DNA of 32,804 nt, from contig CAMYNJ010000015.1 in NCBI GenBank assembly GCA_947259795.1, positions 1 to 32,804 of the forward strand, given 5' to 3'. Source of the DNA: an uncultured Alphaproteobacteria bacterium (GTDB taxonomy: Bacteria > Pseudomonadota > Alphaproteobacteria > UBA8366 > JADFVY01). Under the pieces are notes generated by a model that worked only from the letters and a program-made list of their open reading frames with translations, did no database searches and had not been told where the DNA came from. Below, one piece after another: positions 15,122 through 22,799 of the stretch. The position numbers were made by a program, and so were the translations under genes. The stretch's first letter is position 1. The number at the start of each line of letters is the position of its first letter.

Positions 15122-16006
15122 ATGAAGATTGTCGCTTTTGAGCGGAACGGCGCGCCCGGCGTCGGCGTTCTGTCGGAAGACGGGGCTGGCGTCAGCCCCT
15201 ATGATTTGTCCGCGGCGGATGCCGCCGGCGGCGTGCAGGTGCTGGCCGACCTGGCGGCGGCGGGGAAACCGGCGCCGGCGACCGGCGATGCGATCCCGAT
15301 GGCGGGACTGAAACTGCGCGCGCCGATGCCGCGCCCGAAACGCAATATCTTCTGCGTCGGCAAGAACTATTACGACCACGCCCATGAATTCGCCAGCAGC
15401 GGCTTCGATTCCAGCGCGGCGGCCGGCGCGGTGCCCAAGGCGCCGATCGTCTTCTCGAAGGTGCCGGAAAGCGTGATCGCCCACGGTGAGCCGATCCTGC
15501 AGGACCCCGCCGTCAGCACCGCCACCGACTACGAGGTCGAGCTGGGCGTCATCATCGGCAAGGGCGGACGCGGGATTACCAAGGAAAACGCACTCGACCA
15601 TGTCTGGGGCTACACCGTCATCAACGACGCCACGGCGCGCGACCTTCAGGGCCTGCACAGCCAGTGGCTGATCGGTAAGTCGCAGGACACCTTCTGCCCG
15701 ATGGGCCCCGTCGCGGTAACCGCCGATGCGTTCAATCTCGACGACGCCCATGTACGTACATGGATCAACGGCGAACTGCGCCAGGATTCCAATACCAGCC
15801 TGCTGATCTTCGATGTGCCGACGACGATCGCGACGCTGGCCGCGGGCATCACGCTGATCCCCGGCGACGTCATCGCCACGGGCACGCCGGCCGGCGTCGG
15901 CATCGGCTTCGACCCGCCGAAGTACCTGAAGCCCGGCGACATTGTGCGCATGGAAATCGAAGGCATCGGCTTGCTGGAAAACGAAGTGCGGACGCGCGGC
16001 GGCTGA
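15122..16006 (+). CDS. Fumarylacetoacetate hydrolase (FAH) family protein
   Basis: 294 residues from the ATG at 15122, supported by GAGGAG 9 nt upstream and an upstream promoter. Upstream in-frame starts are ignored because they lack family similarity. The FAH core is clear: the NYxxHxxE motif (N82-E89), the metal-binding TDYEVELG (E138, E140), INDATARDLQ (D169) and TGTPAGVGIG near the C-terminus. Members cleave C-C bonds in, hydrate or decarboxylate small oxo acids from aromatic catabolism (fumarylpyruvate, 2-oxo-hepta-3-ene-dioate, acylpyruvates) using Mg or Mn. The exact substrate is not deducible here. It is first in an operon with a 3-TM protein and a VOC protein and is divergent from an ABC importer. 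Confidence 0.92.
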   Translation: MKIVAFERNGAPGVGVLSEDGAGVSPYDLSAADAAGGVQVLADLAAAGKPAPATGDAIPMAGLKLRAPMPRPKRNIFCVGKNYYDHAHEFASSGFDSSAAAGAVPKAPIVFSKVPESVIAHGEPILQDPAVSTATDYEVELGVIIGKGGRGITKENALDHVWGYTVINDATARDLQGLHSQWLIGKSQDTFCPMGPVAVTADAFNLDDAHVRTWINGELRQDSNTSLLIFDVPTTIATLAAGITLIPGDVIATGTPAGVGIGFDPPKYLKPGDIVRMEIEGIGLLENEVRTRGG

Positions 16007-16018
16007 ACCGGCGGGATC

Positions 16019-16354
16019 ATGCGCGAAGCCTTCGAGATATTCTCTATCGTCCTGCTGCTGTTCGGCGGGCTGGCCTTCTGGCCGCTGGTCCGCTTCGGTG
16101 GCGGATTGGCAGGGGGGGCGAGCGATTGGCTGAAGTGGCAGTTCTATGCGCATGTATTGCTGCTTGCCGGCGCTTTCGTGCTGGTGCAGTACGCGTACGC
16201 CACGGCCCGCCCGGACTGGCTGCATCTGCAAATCCTGCCCTATGCGATCGGGGCTCTTTCCTGGGCGTCCGCGCTGGTCATCCTGTTCGCCACTGGCCTG
16301 TGGCGGCGCATCGGCGAGGATCCCGGCGATCCTCAAAACGGAGGGAAAACATGA
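16019..16354 (+). CDS. Small three-TM membrane protein, unknown
   Basis: 111 residues with three hydrophobic helices (about 8-28, 42-62 and 73-95) and a short hydrophilic tail rich in Gly, Asp and Asn. I do not recognise the family. It starts 13 nt after the FAH gene with a weak ribosome site and ends in an ATGA overlap with the VOC gene, so it is almost certainly translated as part of this operon. It could be a small transport or membrane anchor component, but nothing in the sequence shows this. Confidence 0.75.
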   Translation: MREAFEIFSIVLLLFGGLAFWPLVRFGGGLAGGASDWLKWQFYAHVLLLAGAFVLVQYAYATARPDWLHLQILPYAIGALSWASALVILFATGLWRRIGEDPGDPQNGGKT

Positions 16355-16773
16355 TCCAGATCCTCGGCATCGACCATATCGTGCTGCGCGTCGCCGACCT
16401 GGAGCGCATGCTCGCCTTCTATTGCGAGGCGCTGGGCTGCATCGTGGAACGGCGCGAAGACGATCTCGGCCTGATCCAGCTGCGCGCCGGCGCCGCGCTG
16501 ATCGACCTCGTACCCGTCGACAGCGAACTCGGCCGCCCCGGTGGCGCCGCGCCGGGCACGGAGGGCCGCAACCTCGATCATTTCTGCCTGCGCGTCGAAC
16601 CCTTCGACGCCGAGGCTATTCATGACCGTCTGGCCCGCCACGGCATCGCTGCCGGCGCGGTGAAGTCGCGTTATGGCGCTGGAGGCATCGGCCCGTCGAT
16701 CTATATCGAGGATCCGGAAGGCAACGTCGTCGAACTCAAGGGGCCGGGGGCGGGCGAGGGGCGTTCGCGGTAA
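16351..16773 (+). CDS. VOC (glyoxalase/dioxygenase) family protein
   Basis: 140 residues, start fixed by GGAGGG and the ATGA overlap with the preceding gene. One VOC module pair is present: IDHIVLRVADLERMLAFY at the N-terminus with candidate metal ligand His9, NLDHFCLRV with His77, and IEDPEGNVVELKG with Glu128. The second ligand position reads ALIDLVP (Asp52 or none). It resembles the small single-domain lactoylglutathione-lyase-like proteins related to Salmonella STM3117. The context with FAH suggests a lyase, isomerase or dioxygenase step in the same catabolic route; this is inference. Confidence 0.9.
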   Translation: MIQILGIDHIVLRVADLERMLAFYCEALGCIVERREDDLGLIQLRAGAALIDLVPVDSELGRPGGAAPGTEGRNLDHFCLRVEPFDAEAIHDRLARHGIAAGAVKSRYGAGGIGPSIYIEDPEGNVVELKGPGAGEGRSR

Positions 16774-16782
16774 GGCGCGCCG

Positions 16783-17436
16783 TCAGCCCGAATAGCGGCC
16801 CGCCAGATAGCCGCGGTAATCGTTCAACTGGTACTCGGCCTCGTTGAGGTCGGCCTCCATCCGCGGGATCGATCGTTCCAGGTCGGCCTTTTCCTGGGTC
16901 AGCTGCTTGATCTGGATGCCGAGATTTACCCGGTCCTCCATCAGCATATCCGGCGCGATCATGGCGGCGGCCTGGTCGGCGATAATCAGCTCCAGATCGT
17001 CGGCCCGCCGCCTGGCCTGGTTCAGCCGGCCGGCGGCGTTATCGACGGCGGCGCGGCGCTCGTAAAGACCATAGCCGTCGCCATGGGCGTCCCTGAACGC
17101 GCCCTCCATTCCCGGCGGGCAGACATTGGCGTACCGGCGCCCGTCGACGCCGAGGCGATAGCCGTTCTGCGGCTTGCAATATTCAAGCAGCCCTTCGTCG
17201 CGGCCTTCGAGATAGAGGGTAATATTGGCGGTAACCCCGTAGGGCGCGCATTCCCTGCGATACTGGCCGAACTGGTCGGCGCGCAGCCCCTTGACGCCAT
17301 CCTCGAATCCCAGCGCCCACCAGTCGGTGGCCTGGCAGGCCTCAGCTCGCCGCTGGTCTCGCCGTTGTCTGTCTTCCTCGCTTTCCCCGCAGCCGGCGAC
17401 GGCAAGCAGGACAATAACGGCGGCAAGTTTTTTCAT
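16783..17436 (-). CDS. DUF2799 lipoprotein
   Basis: 217 residues. The N-terminus is a lipoprotein signal with lipobox LAVAGC (Cys16), so it is probably membrane-anchored in the periplasm. The conserved DUF2799 pattern follows: WWALGFEDGVKG, YRRECAPYGV, YLEGRDEGLLEYCKP, NGYRLGVDGRRYANVCPPG. The last ~90 residues form a predicted coiled coil (RLNQARRRADDLELIIADQ; IKQLTQEKADLERSI). Function unknown. Its stop lies 9 nt from the stop of the convergent VOC gene. Confidence 0.88.
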   Translation of the reverse strand: MKKLAAVIVLLAVAGCGESEEDRQRRDQRRAEACQATDWWALGFEDGVKGLRADQFGQYRRECAPYGVTANITLYLEGRDEGLLEYCKPQNGYRLGVDGRRYANVCPPGMEGAFRDAHGDGYGLYERRAAVDNAAGRLNQARRRADDLELIIADQAAAMIAPDMLMEDRVNLGIQIKQLTQEKADLERSIPRMEADLNEAEYQLNDYRGYLAGRYSG

Positions 17437-17596
17437 GGCTGCGCTCCTTTGCTCGGCCGGAGTATATCGATGCGCCGTTTAAGAAAGCTTAATCGAAGCC
17501 CGTCGGGGCGCTGGTGCCGCCTTCACCTGGGCGGGAAATGCGGTAATATGGACCGATGAACGATAGGCAACCGGGACGGCGAGGAGGAAAGCGCAG

Positions 17597-18625
17597 ATGG
17601 ACCCGTTGACCCAGATCGCGCTGGGTTCGGCGATCGGCACGGTGACGCTGGGCCGCAAGGTGGGCGCGCGCAAGGCGGCCATCCTGGGCGGCATCATCGC
17701 CGAATTGCCCGATATAGACATGTTGTTTCCCGCGGATTCGATCATCGACACCTATGTCGACCATCGCGGGCCGACCCATTCCATCCTGATGCATCTGGTG
17801 GCGATGCCGGCCTTCGGCGAGGCGCTGCGTTACCTCGACGAACGCCTGCGCGGCGAACGCTGGCTATGCTATGGCGTGGCCTTCGCGCTGCTGTCCACCC
17901 ACGCGCTGCTCGACGGATTCACGACCTACGGCACCAAGCTTTTGTGGCCGCTGTTCACCGAGCCGATCAGCTGGTCCAGCATCTTCATCATCGATCCGCT
18001 CTATTCGCTGCCGCTGCTGGTGGCCCTTCTGGTTTCGCTTTTTTCGACGGCGCAAACCGGCTCCATGCCGCTTGGCGTCAGGGCTCGGCGCACCGCCTCC
18101 TGGGGGCTGATCCTCAGCTCGGCCTATATGGGCTGGACGCTGGCGGCGCGTGAACTGGCCGAGACGAAGGCGCTGGACGCGCTGGCCGCCGGGGAAATCC
18201 GGTATCAGCGGATGACGATGATTCCGCTGCCGTTCAATTCGCTGGCCTGGCGCGGGCTGGCAGTGGATGGCGACCGCTACGTCAATGTCTATGTCTCGCT
18301 GCTCGACGATGGCGCGCCGCCGCTGCATGAACATCGCCGCAATCTGGCGCTGGCCGACGTCCTGCCCGACCGCGCGCCGGTGGACCGGATCGCCTGGTTC
18401 AGCCATGGCTTCCACGCGCTGGAGAGGGACGGCGACGCCATCCTTCTGCGCGACCTGCGGCTGGGGGTGGAGCCCAACTATGTGCTCACCTTCAGGATCG
18501 CCGAGTTCAACAGCGAAGACGCGACGATGGTTCCGCCAACCAGGGTCACCTACAGCCCCGACTGGTCGCAGCTCGAGTGGCTGTGGCGGCGTATCTTCGA
18601 TGAAGGGGCTGCGCGGGACGAATGA
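17597..18625 (+). CDS. YdjM/YbcI-family membrane-bound metal-dependent hydrolase (DUF457)
   Basis: 342 residues, start supported by GAGGAGG upstream. The N-terminal domain has the family hallmark: MDPLTQIALGSAIGT, a GGIIAELPDIDML segment and the YVDHRGPTHSIL motif with the conserved histidines. Three to four TM helices follow (near 80-100, 125-150 and 165-185). The C-terminal ~150 residues are soluble and predicted periplasmic, longer than in the ~200-residue E. coli YdjM. Members are predicted membrane hydrolases with no proven substrate. Confidence 0.88.
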   Translation: MDPLTQIALGSAIGTVTLGRKVGARKAAILGGIIAELPDIDMLFPADSIIDTYVDHRGPTHSILMHLVAMPAFGEALRYLDERLRGERWLCYGVAFALLSTHALLDGFTTYGTKLLWPLFTEPISWSSIFIIDPLYSLPLLVALLVSLFSTAQTGSMPLGVRARRTASWGLILSSAYMGWTLAARELAETKALDALAAGEIRYQRMTMIPLPFNSLAWRGLAVDGDRYVNVYVSLLDDGAPPLHEHRRNLALADVLPDRAPVDRIAWFSHGFHALERDGDAILLRDLRLGVEPNYVLTFRIAEFNSEDATMVPPTRVTYSPDWSQLEWLWRRIFDEGAARDE

Positions 18626-18681
18626 CGCCAGTCTTGACCCATGTCAGTGCGGAATTCGCCGGTCTGTAAGACGCTGGCGCT

Positions 18682-20088
18682 ATGGAAATCCATTTTCACG
18701 GCGCCGCGGGGGAAGTGACGGGCTCCTGCCATCTGGTCGAGGCCGCGGGGCGGCGAATCCTGCTGGATTGCGGCCTGATCCAGGGCGACCGGCGGGACGA
18801 GGAGCGCAATCGCGCGCCTTTCCCCTTCGACCCGAAGAGCATCGACGCGGTGGTACTCAGCCACGCCCATATCGACCATTCCGGCCGCATCCCGCTGCTC
18901 ATCCGCTCAGGCTTCGCCGGGCCGGTCTATACCCATCATGCCTCGAAGGATCTCTGCCGGATCATGCTGAAGGATTCCGGCTATCTGGCCGAACGCGACG
19001 CCGAGTGGGAAAACCGCAAACGCCAGCGCAAGGGGCTGAAACCGGTGCAGCCCCTCTACACGATGCAGGACGCGGTCGATTCGATGAAGCGCTTCCGGGG
19101 CCTGCCCTACGGCAAGCGCAAGACGATCCTGCCGGGTATCACGGTCCGCCTTTCGGATGCCGGCCATATCCTGGGATCGTCGATCGTCGAGCTGTGGCTG
19201 GAGGAGGGGGGCGCACGCCGGAAACTGGTCTTCAGCGGCGATCTCGGGCAGGCGGGGGCGCCCATCTTGTGCGATCCCGCCGCCATTGCCGAGGCCGACC
19301 TGGTGCTTATGGAGAGTACCTATGGCGACCGGCTGCATCGCGGCCGCGCCGAAACCGCGGCGGAGATCGAAGAGGTCATCGCGCAAACGCGCGGGGCCAA
19401 GGGCAATATCCTGATCCCCGCCTTCGCGGTGGGGCGCACGCAGGACATCCTCTATCACTTCGCGCGGAATTACGACGCCTGGGGCATCGGCGGCTGGCGG
19501 ATTTTCCTGGACAGCCCGATGGCGATCCAGGCGACGGAAGTCTATCTGCGCCACAGCGACCTCTATGACCGCGAGGCCGCCGCCCTGTGGGCGAAGAACA
19601 GCCACAGCCCGCTATTGCCCAACCTGACGCTTTCGCGCACCGGCCGTCAGTCGATGCAGCTCAACCGCGTGCGCTCCGGCGCCATCATCATCGCCGGCAG
19701 CGGCATGTGCAACGGCGGGCGCATCCGCCATCACCTCAAGCACAATATCTGGCGCGACAATTGCCATGTGGTGTTCGTCGGTTTCCAGGCCCGGGGCACG
19801 CTGGGCCGCGCGCTGGTGGACGGCGCGAAACATATCCGCCTGTGGGGCGAGACGATCAAGGTGGAAGCCAGAATCCACACCATCGGCGGCCTGTCGGCCC
19901 ATGCCGACCAGGCCGGGCTGCTGGACTGGTATGGCAAGTTCCAGGCCCGCCCGCCGGTCATGCTGGTCCATGGCGAACCGCAGGCCAGCGAAGGGCTGCT
20001 GGCGGTGCTGGGCCGGACGGCGAACGCGCCGGTGCGCATTGCCGGGCCCGGCCAGCGGGTTGATCTGATCGGGATGTCGGGTTTTTAA
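18682..20088 (+). CDS. Metallo-beta-lactamase/beta-CASP RNA-processing-type hydrolase
   Basis: 468 residues. The MBL motif HAHIDH is at 61-66, with further metal ligands in DAGHILGSS and FSGDLG. A beta-CASP insertion follows (IPAFAVGRTQDIL; GSGMCNGGRIRHHL; FVGFQARGTLGR). The RMMBL C-terminal motif is seen as HTIGGLSAHADQ with HGEPQAS. This is the architecture of CPSF73-like nucleases found in bacteria and archaea. It is probably an endo- or exoribonuclease, although no direct target is known. The start at 18682 has no strong ribosome site. Its 3' end overlaps the convergent yaiI gene by 4 nt. Confidence 0.93.
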   Translation: MEIHFHGAAGEVTGSCHLVEAAGRRILLDCGLIQGDRRDEERNRAPFPFDPKSIDAVVLSHAHIDHSGRIPLLIRSGFAGPVYTHHASKDLCRIMLKDSGYLAERDAEWENRKRQRKGLKPVQPLYTMQDAVDSMKRFRGLPYGKRKTILPGITVRLSDAGHILGSSIVELWLEEGGARRKLVFSGDLGQAGAPILCDPAAIAEADLVLMESTYGDRLHRGRAETAAEIEEVIAQTRGAKGNILIPAFAVGRTQDILYHFARNYDAWGIGGWRIFLDSPMAIQATEVYLRHSDLYDREAAALWAKNSHSPLLPNLTLSRTGRQSMQLNRVRSGAIIIAGSGMCNGGRIRHHLKHNIWRDNCHVVFVGFQARGTLGRALVDGAKHIRLWGETIKVEARIHTIGGLSAHADQAGLLDWYGKFQARPPVMLVHGEPQASEGLLAVLGRTANAPVRIAGPGQRVDLIGMSGF

Positions 20089-20534
20089 CCCCGCTTGGCC
20101 GCCTGCACCGCCGCCTCCAGCGCCTGCAGGAAGTTCGAGCGGTCCTGTCTGGTGAAGGATGGCCCGCCGCCGCGGATTTCGCCGGTATCGCGCAGATGGG
20201 CGTTCAGGTCCCGCATCGACAGCGCCACGCCGATATTGTCGGGTGTAAAAGGCTTGCCGCCCGGGCCCATCACAAGGGCGCCGGCCTCCAGGCAGCGGGC
20301 GGCCAGCGGGATGTCGGCGGTAATGGCGATGTCGCCGGCGCCCGTATGGTCGGCGATCCAGTCGTCGGCGGCGTCGAAGCCGTCGGACACGATTACGCGG
20401 TTGATCAGCGGGCTGTCGGGCAGGCGCATCCACTGATTGCTGACCATATGCACCGTCAGCCCATGGCGCGCCGCGACCCGCAGGACTTCGTCCTTTACCG
20501 GGCAGGCGTCGGCATCGACATAGATTTCAGTCAC
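20085..20534 (-). CDS. yaiI: YaiI/YqxD family protein (DUF188)
   Basis: 149 residues, usual length for the family. The N-terminal signature IYVDADACPVKDEVLRVA is present, followed by VSDGFDAADDWIADH, GDIAITADIPLAARCLEAG and the C-terminal GGGPSFTRQDRSNFLQALE. The fold is PIN-like and a nuclease role has been suggested for the family, but the function is not established. It is convergent with the beta-CASP gene and lies 35 nt downstream of infA on the same strand. Confidence 0.93.
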   Translation of the reverse strand: MTEIYVDADACPVKDEVLRVAARHGLTVHMVSNQWMRLPDSPLINRVIVSDGFDAADDWIADHTGAGDIAITADIPLAARCLEAGALVMGPGGKPFTPDNIGVALSMRDLNAHLRDTGEIRGGGPSFTRQDRSNFLQALEAAVQAAKRG

Positions 20535-20569
20535 GCCACTGTCTCGGCGGGGCGAACCTTTGCAGTGGC

Positions 20570-20851
20570 TCAGCGGCGCCGGCGCTTCGGCGGCGGGCGG
20601 TTGCCGGCGGCGGGGCCGGGGCCGGGCGCGTCGGTCTTGTGGCGGAAATTGATCCGGGCCTTGGTCAGATCATAGGGCGTCAGTTCCACGGTGACGCGGT
20701 CGCCGGTCAGGATACGGATACGGAATTTCTTCATGCGGCCGGCGGTATAGGCCAGCACGTCATGCCCGTTATCCAGGGTTACCCGGAACCGGGCGTTCGG
20801 CAGGACCTCGGTAACGACGCCCTCCGCTTCGATCAGGTCTTCCTTGGCCAT
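20570..20851 (-). CDS. infA: Translation initiation factor IF-1, paralogue with basic tail
   Basis: 93 residues; the first 71 match IF-1 end to end ([20 protein letters not shown] ... [20 protein letters not shown]), an OB-fold that binds the ribosomal A site of the 30S subunit during initiation. The final ~22 residues are an added tail rich in Pro, Gly and Arg ending in PPPKRRRR, absent from standard IF-1 (71-72 residues). This suggests a second copy beside a housekeeping infA elsewhere, though that cannot be seen here. AAGGAG lies 6 nt before the ATG. It sits 87 nt downstream of cspA, separated by a strong terminator. Confidence 0.93.
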   Translation of the reverse strand: MAKEDLIEAEGVVTEVLPNARFRVTLDNGHDVLAYTAGRMKKFRIRILTGDRVTVELTPYDLTKARINFRHKTDAPGPGPAAGNRPPPKRRRR

Positions 20852-20880
20852 ACATTCTCCTTGTTCGGATGGCTCTGCGC

Positions 20881-20921
20881 AAAAAACAGAGGGCCGGGCA
20901 GAGAAATTCTGCCCGGCCCTC
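20881..20921 (-). terminator. Rho-independent terminator after cspA
   Basis: A 14-bp GC-rich stem (20889-20902 with 20908-20921; arms GAGGGCCGGGCAGA and its complement) with a 5-nt loop is followed on the minus strand by CT-then-T6 (20881-20888). This is a canonical intrinsic terminator for cspA. Only 29 nt lie between the T run and the infA start, and these already contain the ribosome site. Confidence 0.88.
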
Positions 20922-20938
20922 CTGGCGGAATGGTATCT

Positions 20939-21145
20939 TCAGACGGCCTTGAGATTGGCGGCAGCGGTCTTGCCGTTGCGCCCCGTCTCAAGCTCGTAGG
21001 ACAGCTTCTGGCCTTCGTTCAGGCTGTGCATGCCGGCCTGCTCGACCGCGCTGATATGCACGAAGACGTCGTTGCCGCCCTCGTCGGGCTGGATGAAACC
21101 GAAACCCTTGGTGCTGTTGAACCATTTAACTGTGCCAGTAGGCAT
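20939..21145 (-). CDS. cspA: Cold shock protein, CspA family
   Basis: 68 residues, standard length. The single-stranded nucleic acid binding motifs are intact: RNP1 KGFGFI (13-18) and RNP2 VFVHI (27-31). Such proteins act as RNA chaperones and transcription antiterminators. GAGGAG lies 7 nt before the ATG. The next gene downstream on the same strand is the IF-1 paralogue after a terminator. Upstream 268 bp separate it from divergent pgi. Confidence 0.95.
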   Translation of the reverse strand: MPTGTVKWFNSTKGFGFIQPDEGGNDVFVHISAVEQAGMHSLNEGQKLSYELETGRNGKTAAANLKAV

Positions 21146-21413
21146 GGAAATCTCCTCAAAAGCTGGCGTCGTTCCGGGCAGGATTGCCTGTCACATCGAA
21201 ATTAGCATTGGGAGAGAACCGTGATCGGGACCCCAAGGGGGTGGATATTGGCGGACCCAAAGAAACTCGACGGTGCGAACATTGTTCGGAAAGCGGAAAA
21301 TTGCAAGGAAATTTTAACAATCCGCGGCCCGGAGCCAAACGGCGGGGGCGGGAAATACCCAACGACTCCTTGCGTCCGGCCGTAAGCTCGGCCACAATAT
21401 CTGGTGGTGAGAT
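21146..21413. other. Divergent intergenic region between cspA and pgi
   Basis: 268 bp. Promoters for both genes must be here. The middle is AT-rich for this genome (around 21280-21320, with ATTTTAACAAT). The cspA leader may be long, as in other cold-shock genes, but no cold-box could be identified by eye. The pgi-proximal end carries the palindrome described at 21392-21407. Confidence 0.5.
21392..21407. promoter_or_regulatory. NrdR-box-like palindrome at pgi start
   Basis: CCACAATATCTGGTGG, an imperfect palindrome ending 6 nt before the pgi ATG and overlapping its ribosome site. A near-identical 16-mer lies upstream of mutL (26555-26570). It fits the NrdR box consensus (acaCwAtATaTwGtgt) at most core positions. 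TTGCGT lies 19 bp before the CAATAT of the motif. Confidence 0.5.
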
Positions 21414-22727
21414 ATGTCGTACAAACAATCGATTGATAACTGCCTGGCCGCCGCCATCGGCGAGCGCGGCCTGGAGAACGCGGAACTGGCCGCGGCGCTG
21501 GATGAGGCGCGCGGCGGGCTGGCGCAATTGCGCGCCTGGCATGGCGATGGTGCCCTGCCGTTGCTGGCGCTGCCCGGCCGGCGCGACGATCTGGCGGCGC
21601 TCAAACCCGTGATCGGCCGCTACCGGGACGGTTTCGACGACCTGCTGGTGCTCGGCACCGGCGGCTCGAGCCTGGGCGGCCGGGCGCTTTGCGCGCTGGC
21701 GCCGGCCGGCGCGGGTCCCCGCATTCATTTCCTGGAAAATACAGATCCCTGGAGCTTCCCCGCCGCCTTCGAGCGCGTGAACCTGGAGAGAACGGGCGTG
21801 ATCGCGATCTCCAAATCCGGCGGCACCTCGGAGACCATGATGCAGTTCGCCGCCACCCTGGCGCGCTATCGCGCGGCGCTGGGCGAGGCCGGGATGGGCC
21901 ACCATTTTACCGTTATTACCGAACCCGCGAACAACCCGATGCGCCGCCTGGCCGGCCGGTTCGGTCTGTTCTGCCTCGACCACGACCCGGGCATCGGCGG
22001 GCGCTTCTCGGCGCTGTCGCTGGTCGGGCTGTTGCCCGCGGCGATCGCCGGGGTCGATATCGGCGCGCTGCGCGACGGCGCGGCGCAAGTGCTGGAGGCC
22101 GTGCTGGCGGCCGACGACCCGAAGGACAGCGACCCGGCGCTGGGCGCGGCGGTCTCGGTCGCGCTGGCCCGCCATCACGGCATCGGCGCCACGGTCTTCC
22201 TGGCCTATGCGGATGCGCTGCGCGACACCGCACTGTGGTTCCGGCAGCTCTGGGCCGAAAGCCTGGGCAAGGACGGCCGGGGCACGATTCCGGTCGACGC
22301 GGTCGGCACGGTGGACCAGCACAGCCAGCTTCAGCTCTGGCTCGACGGGCCGGCGGACAAGATGTTCACCATCGTCAGCGCGCCGTCGCTGGGCGAAGGA
22401 GACCGGACCGACCCCGAAATGCTGTCCGGCATCCCGGAACTCGGCTGGCTGGCGGGGCGGACGCTCGGCGACCTGCTCGACGCCCATGCGCGCGGGACGG
22501 CGGATGCGCTGGCGGCGGCCGGCCGGCCGGTGCGCCTCATGCGGCTCGACGCGCTGGACGAACAGTCGCTCGGCGCGCTGATGATGCATTTCATGCTGGA
22601 AACCATAATCGCCGCGCATATGATGGCGGTGGACCCGTTCGACCAGCCCGCCGTCGAGCAGGGCAAAATCCGCGCGCGCCGCTATATGGAAGAGACGGGG
22701 GAAACCGGATCGCCGCAGGCGGGGTGA
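21414..22727 (+). CDS. pgi: Glucose-6-phosphate isomerase
   Basis: 437 residues, the short form rather than the ~550-residue enterobacterial type. It interconverts glucose-6-phosphate and fructose-6-phosphate. Motifs: GTGGSSLGG (81-89) and SKSGGTSET (133-141), which hold the phosphate; GIGGRFSALSLVGLLPAA, the PGI signature; LWAESLGKD with the catalytic Glu region; DQHSQLQLWLDGP; and a C-terminal VEQGK with the conserved Lys. The ATG at 21414 has GGTGGTGAG upstream as ribosome site. The stop codon is part of a 10-bp hairpin. Confidence 0.96.
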   Translation: MSYKQSIDNCLAAAIGERGLENAELAAALDEARGGLAQLRAWHGDGALPLLALPGRRDDLAALKPVIGRYRDGFDDLLVLGTGGSSLGGRALCALAPAGAGPRIHFLENTDPWSFPAAFERVNLERTGVIAISKSGGTSETMMQFAATLARYRAALGEAGMGHHFTVITEPANNPMRRLAGRFGLFCLDHDPGIGGRFSALSLVGLLPAAIAGVDIGALRDGAAQVLEAVLAADDPKDSDPALGAAVSVALARHHGIGATVFLAYADALRDTALWFRQLWAESLGKDGRGTIPVDAVGTVDQHSQLQLWLDGPADKMFTIVSAPSLGEGDRTDPEMLSGIPELGWLAGRTLGDLLDAHARGTADALAAAGRPVRLMRLDALDEQSLGALMMHFMLETIIAAHMMAVDPFDQPAVEQGKIRARRYMEETGETGSPQAG

Positions 22728-22743
22728 TGGAGCACCCCGCCTG
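22716..22743 (+). terminator. Hairpin overlapping the pgi stop codon
   Basis: CAGGCGGGGT and ACCCCGCCTG pair perfectly (10 bp) around an 8-nt loop, with the TGA stop starting in the left arm. No T run follows on either strand, so it may be a weak terminator or an mRNA end protector between the convergent pgi and exoprotein genes. Confidence 0.4.
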
Positions 22744-22799
22744 GGCGTACCCAGCCATAACGCGCCGCGACTATCCCTGCTCGCAGCGCGATATGTTTC

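Noticed and set aside
18267-19568. 433-residue plus-strand frame spanning two genes
   Set aside because: It crosses from the YdjM-like gene into the beta-CASP gene out of frame with both, with Arg/Gly-rich content.
21156-22619. 487-residue minus-strand frame
   Set aside because: It is antisense to pgi, with Arg/Gln/His-rich low-complexity translation.
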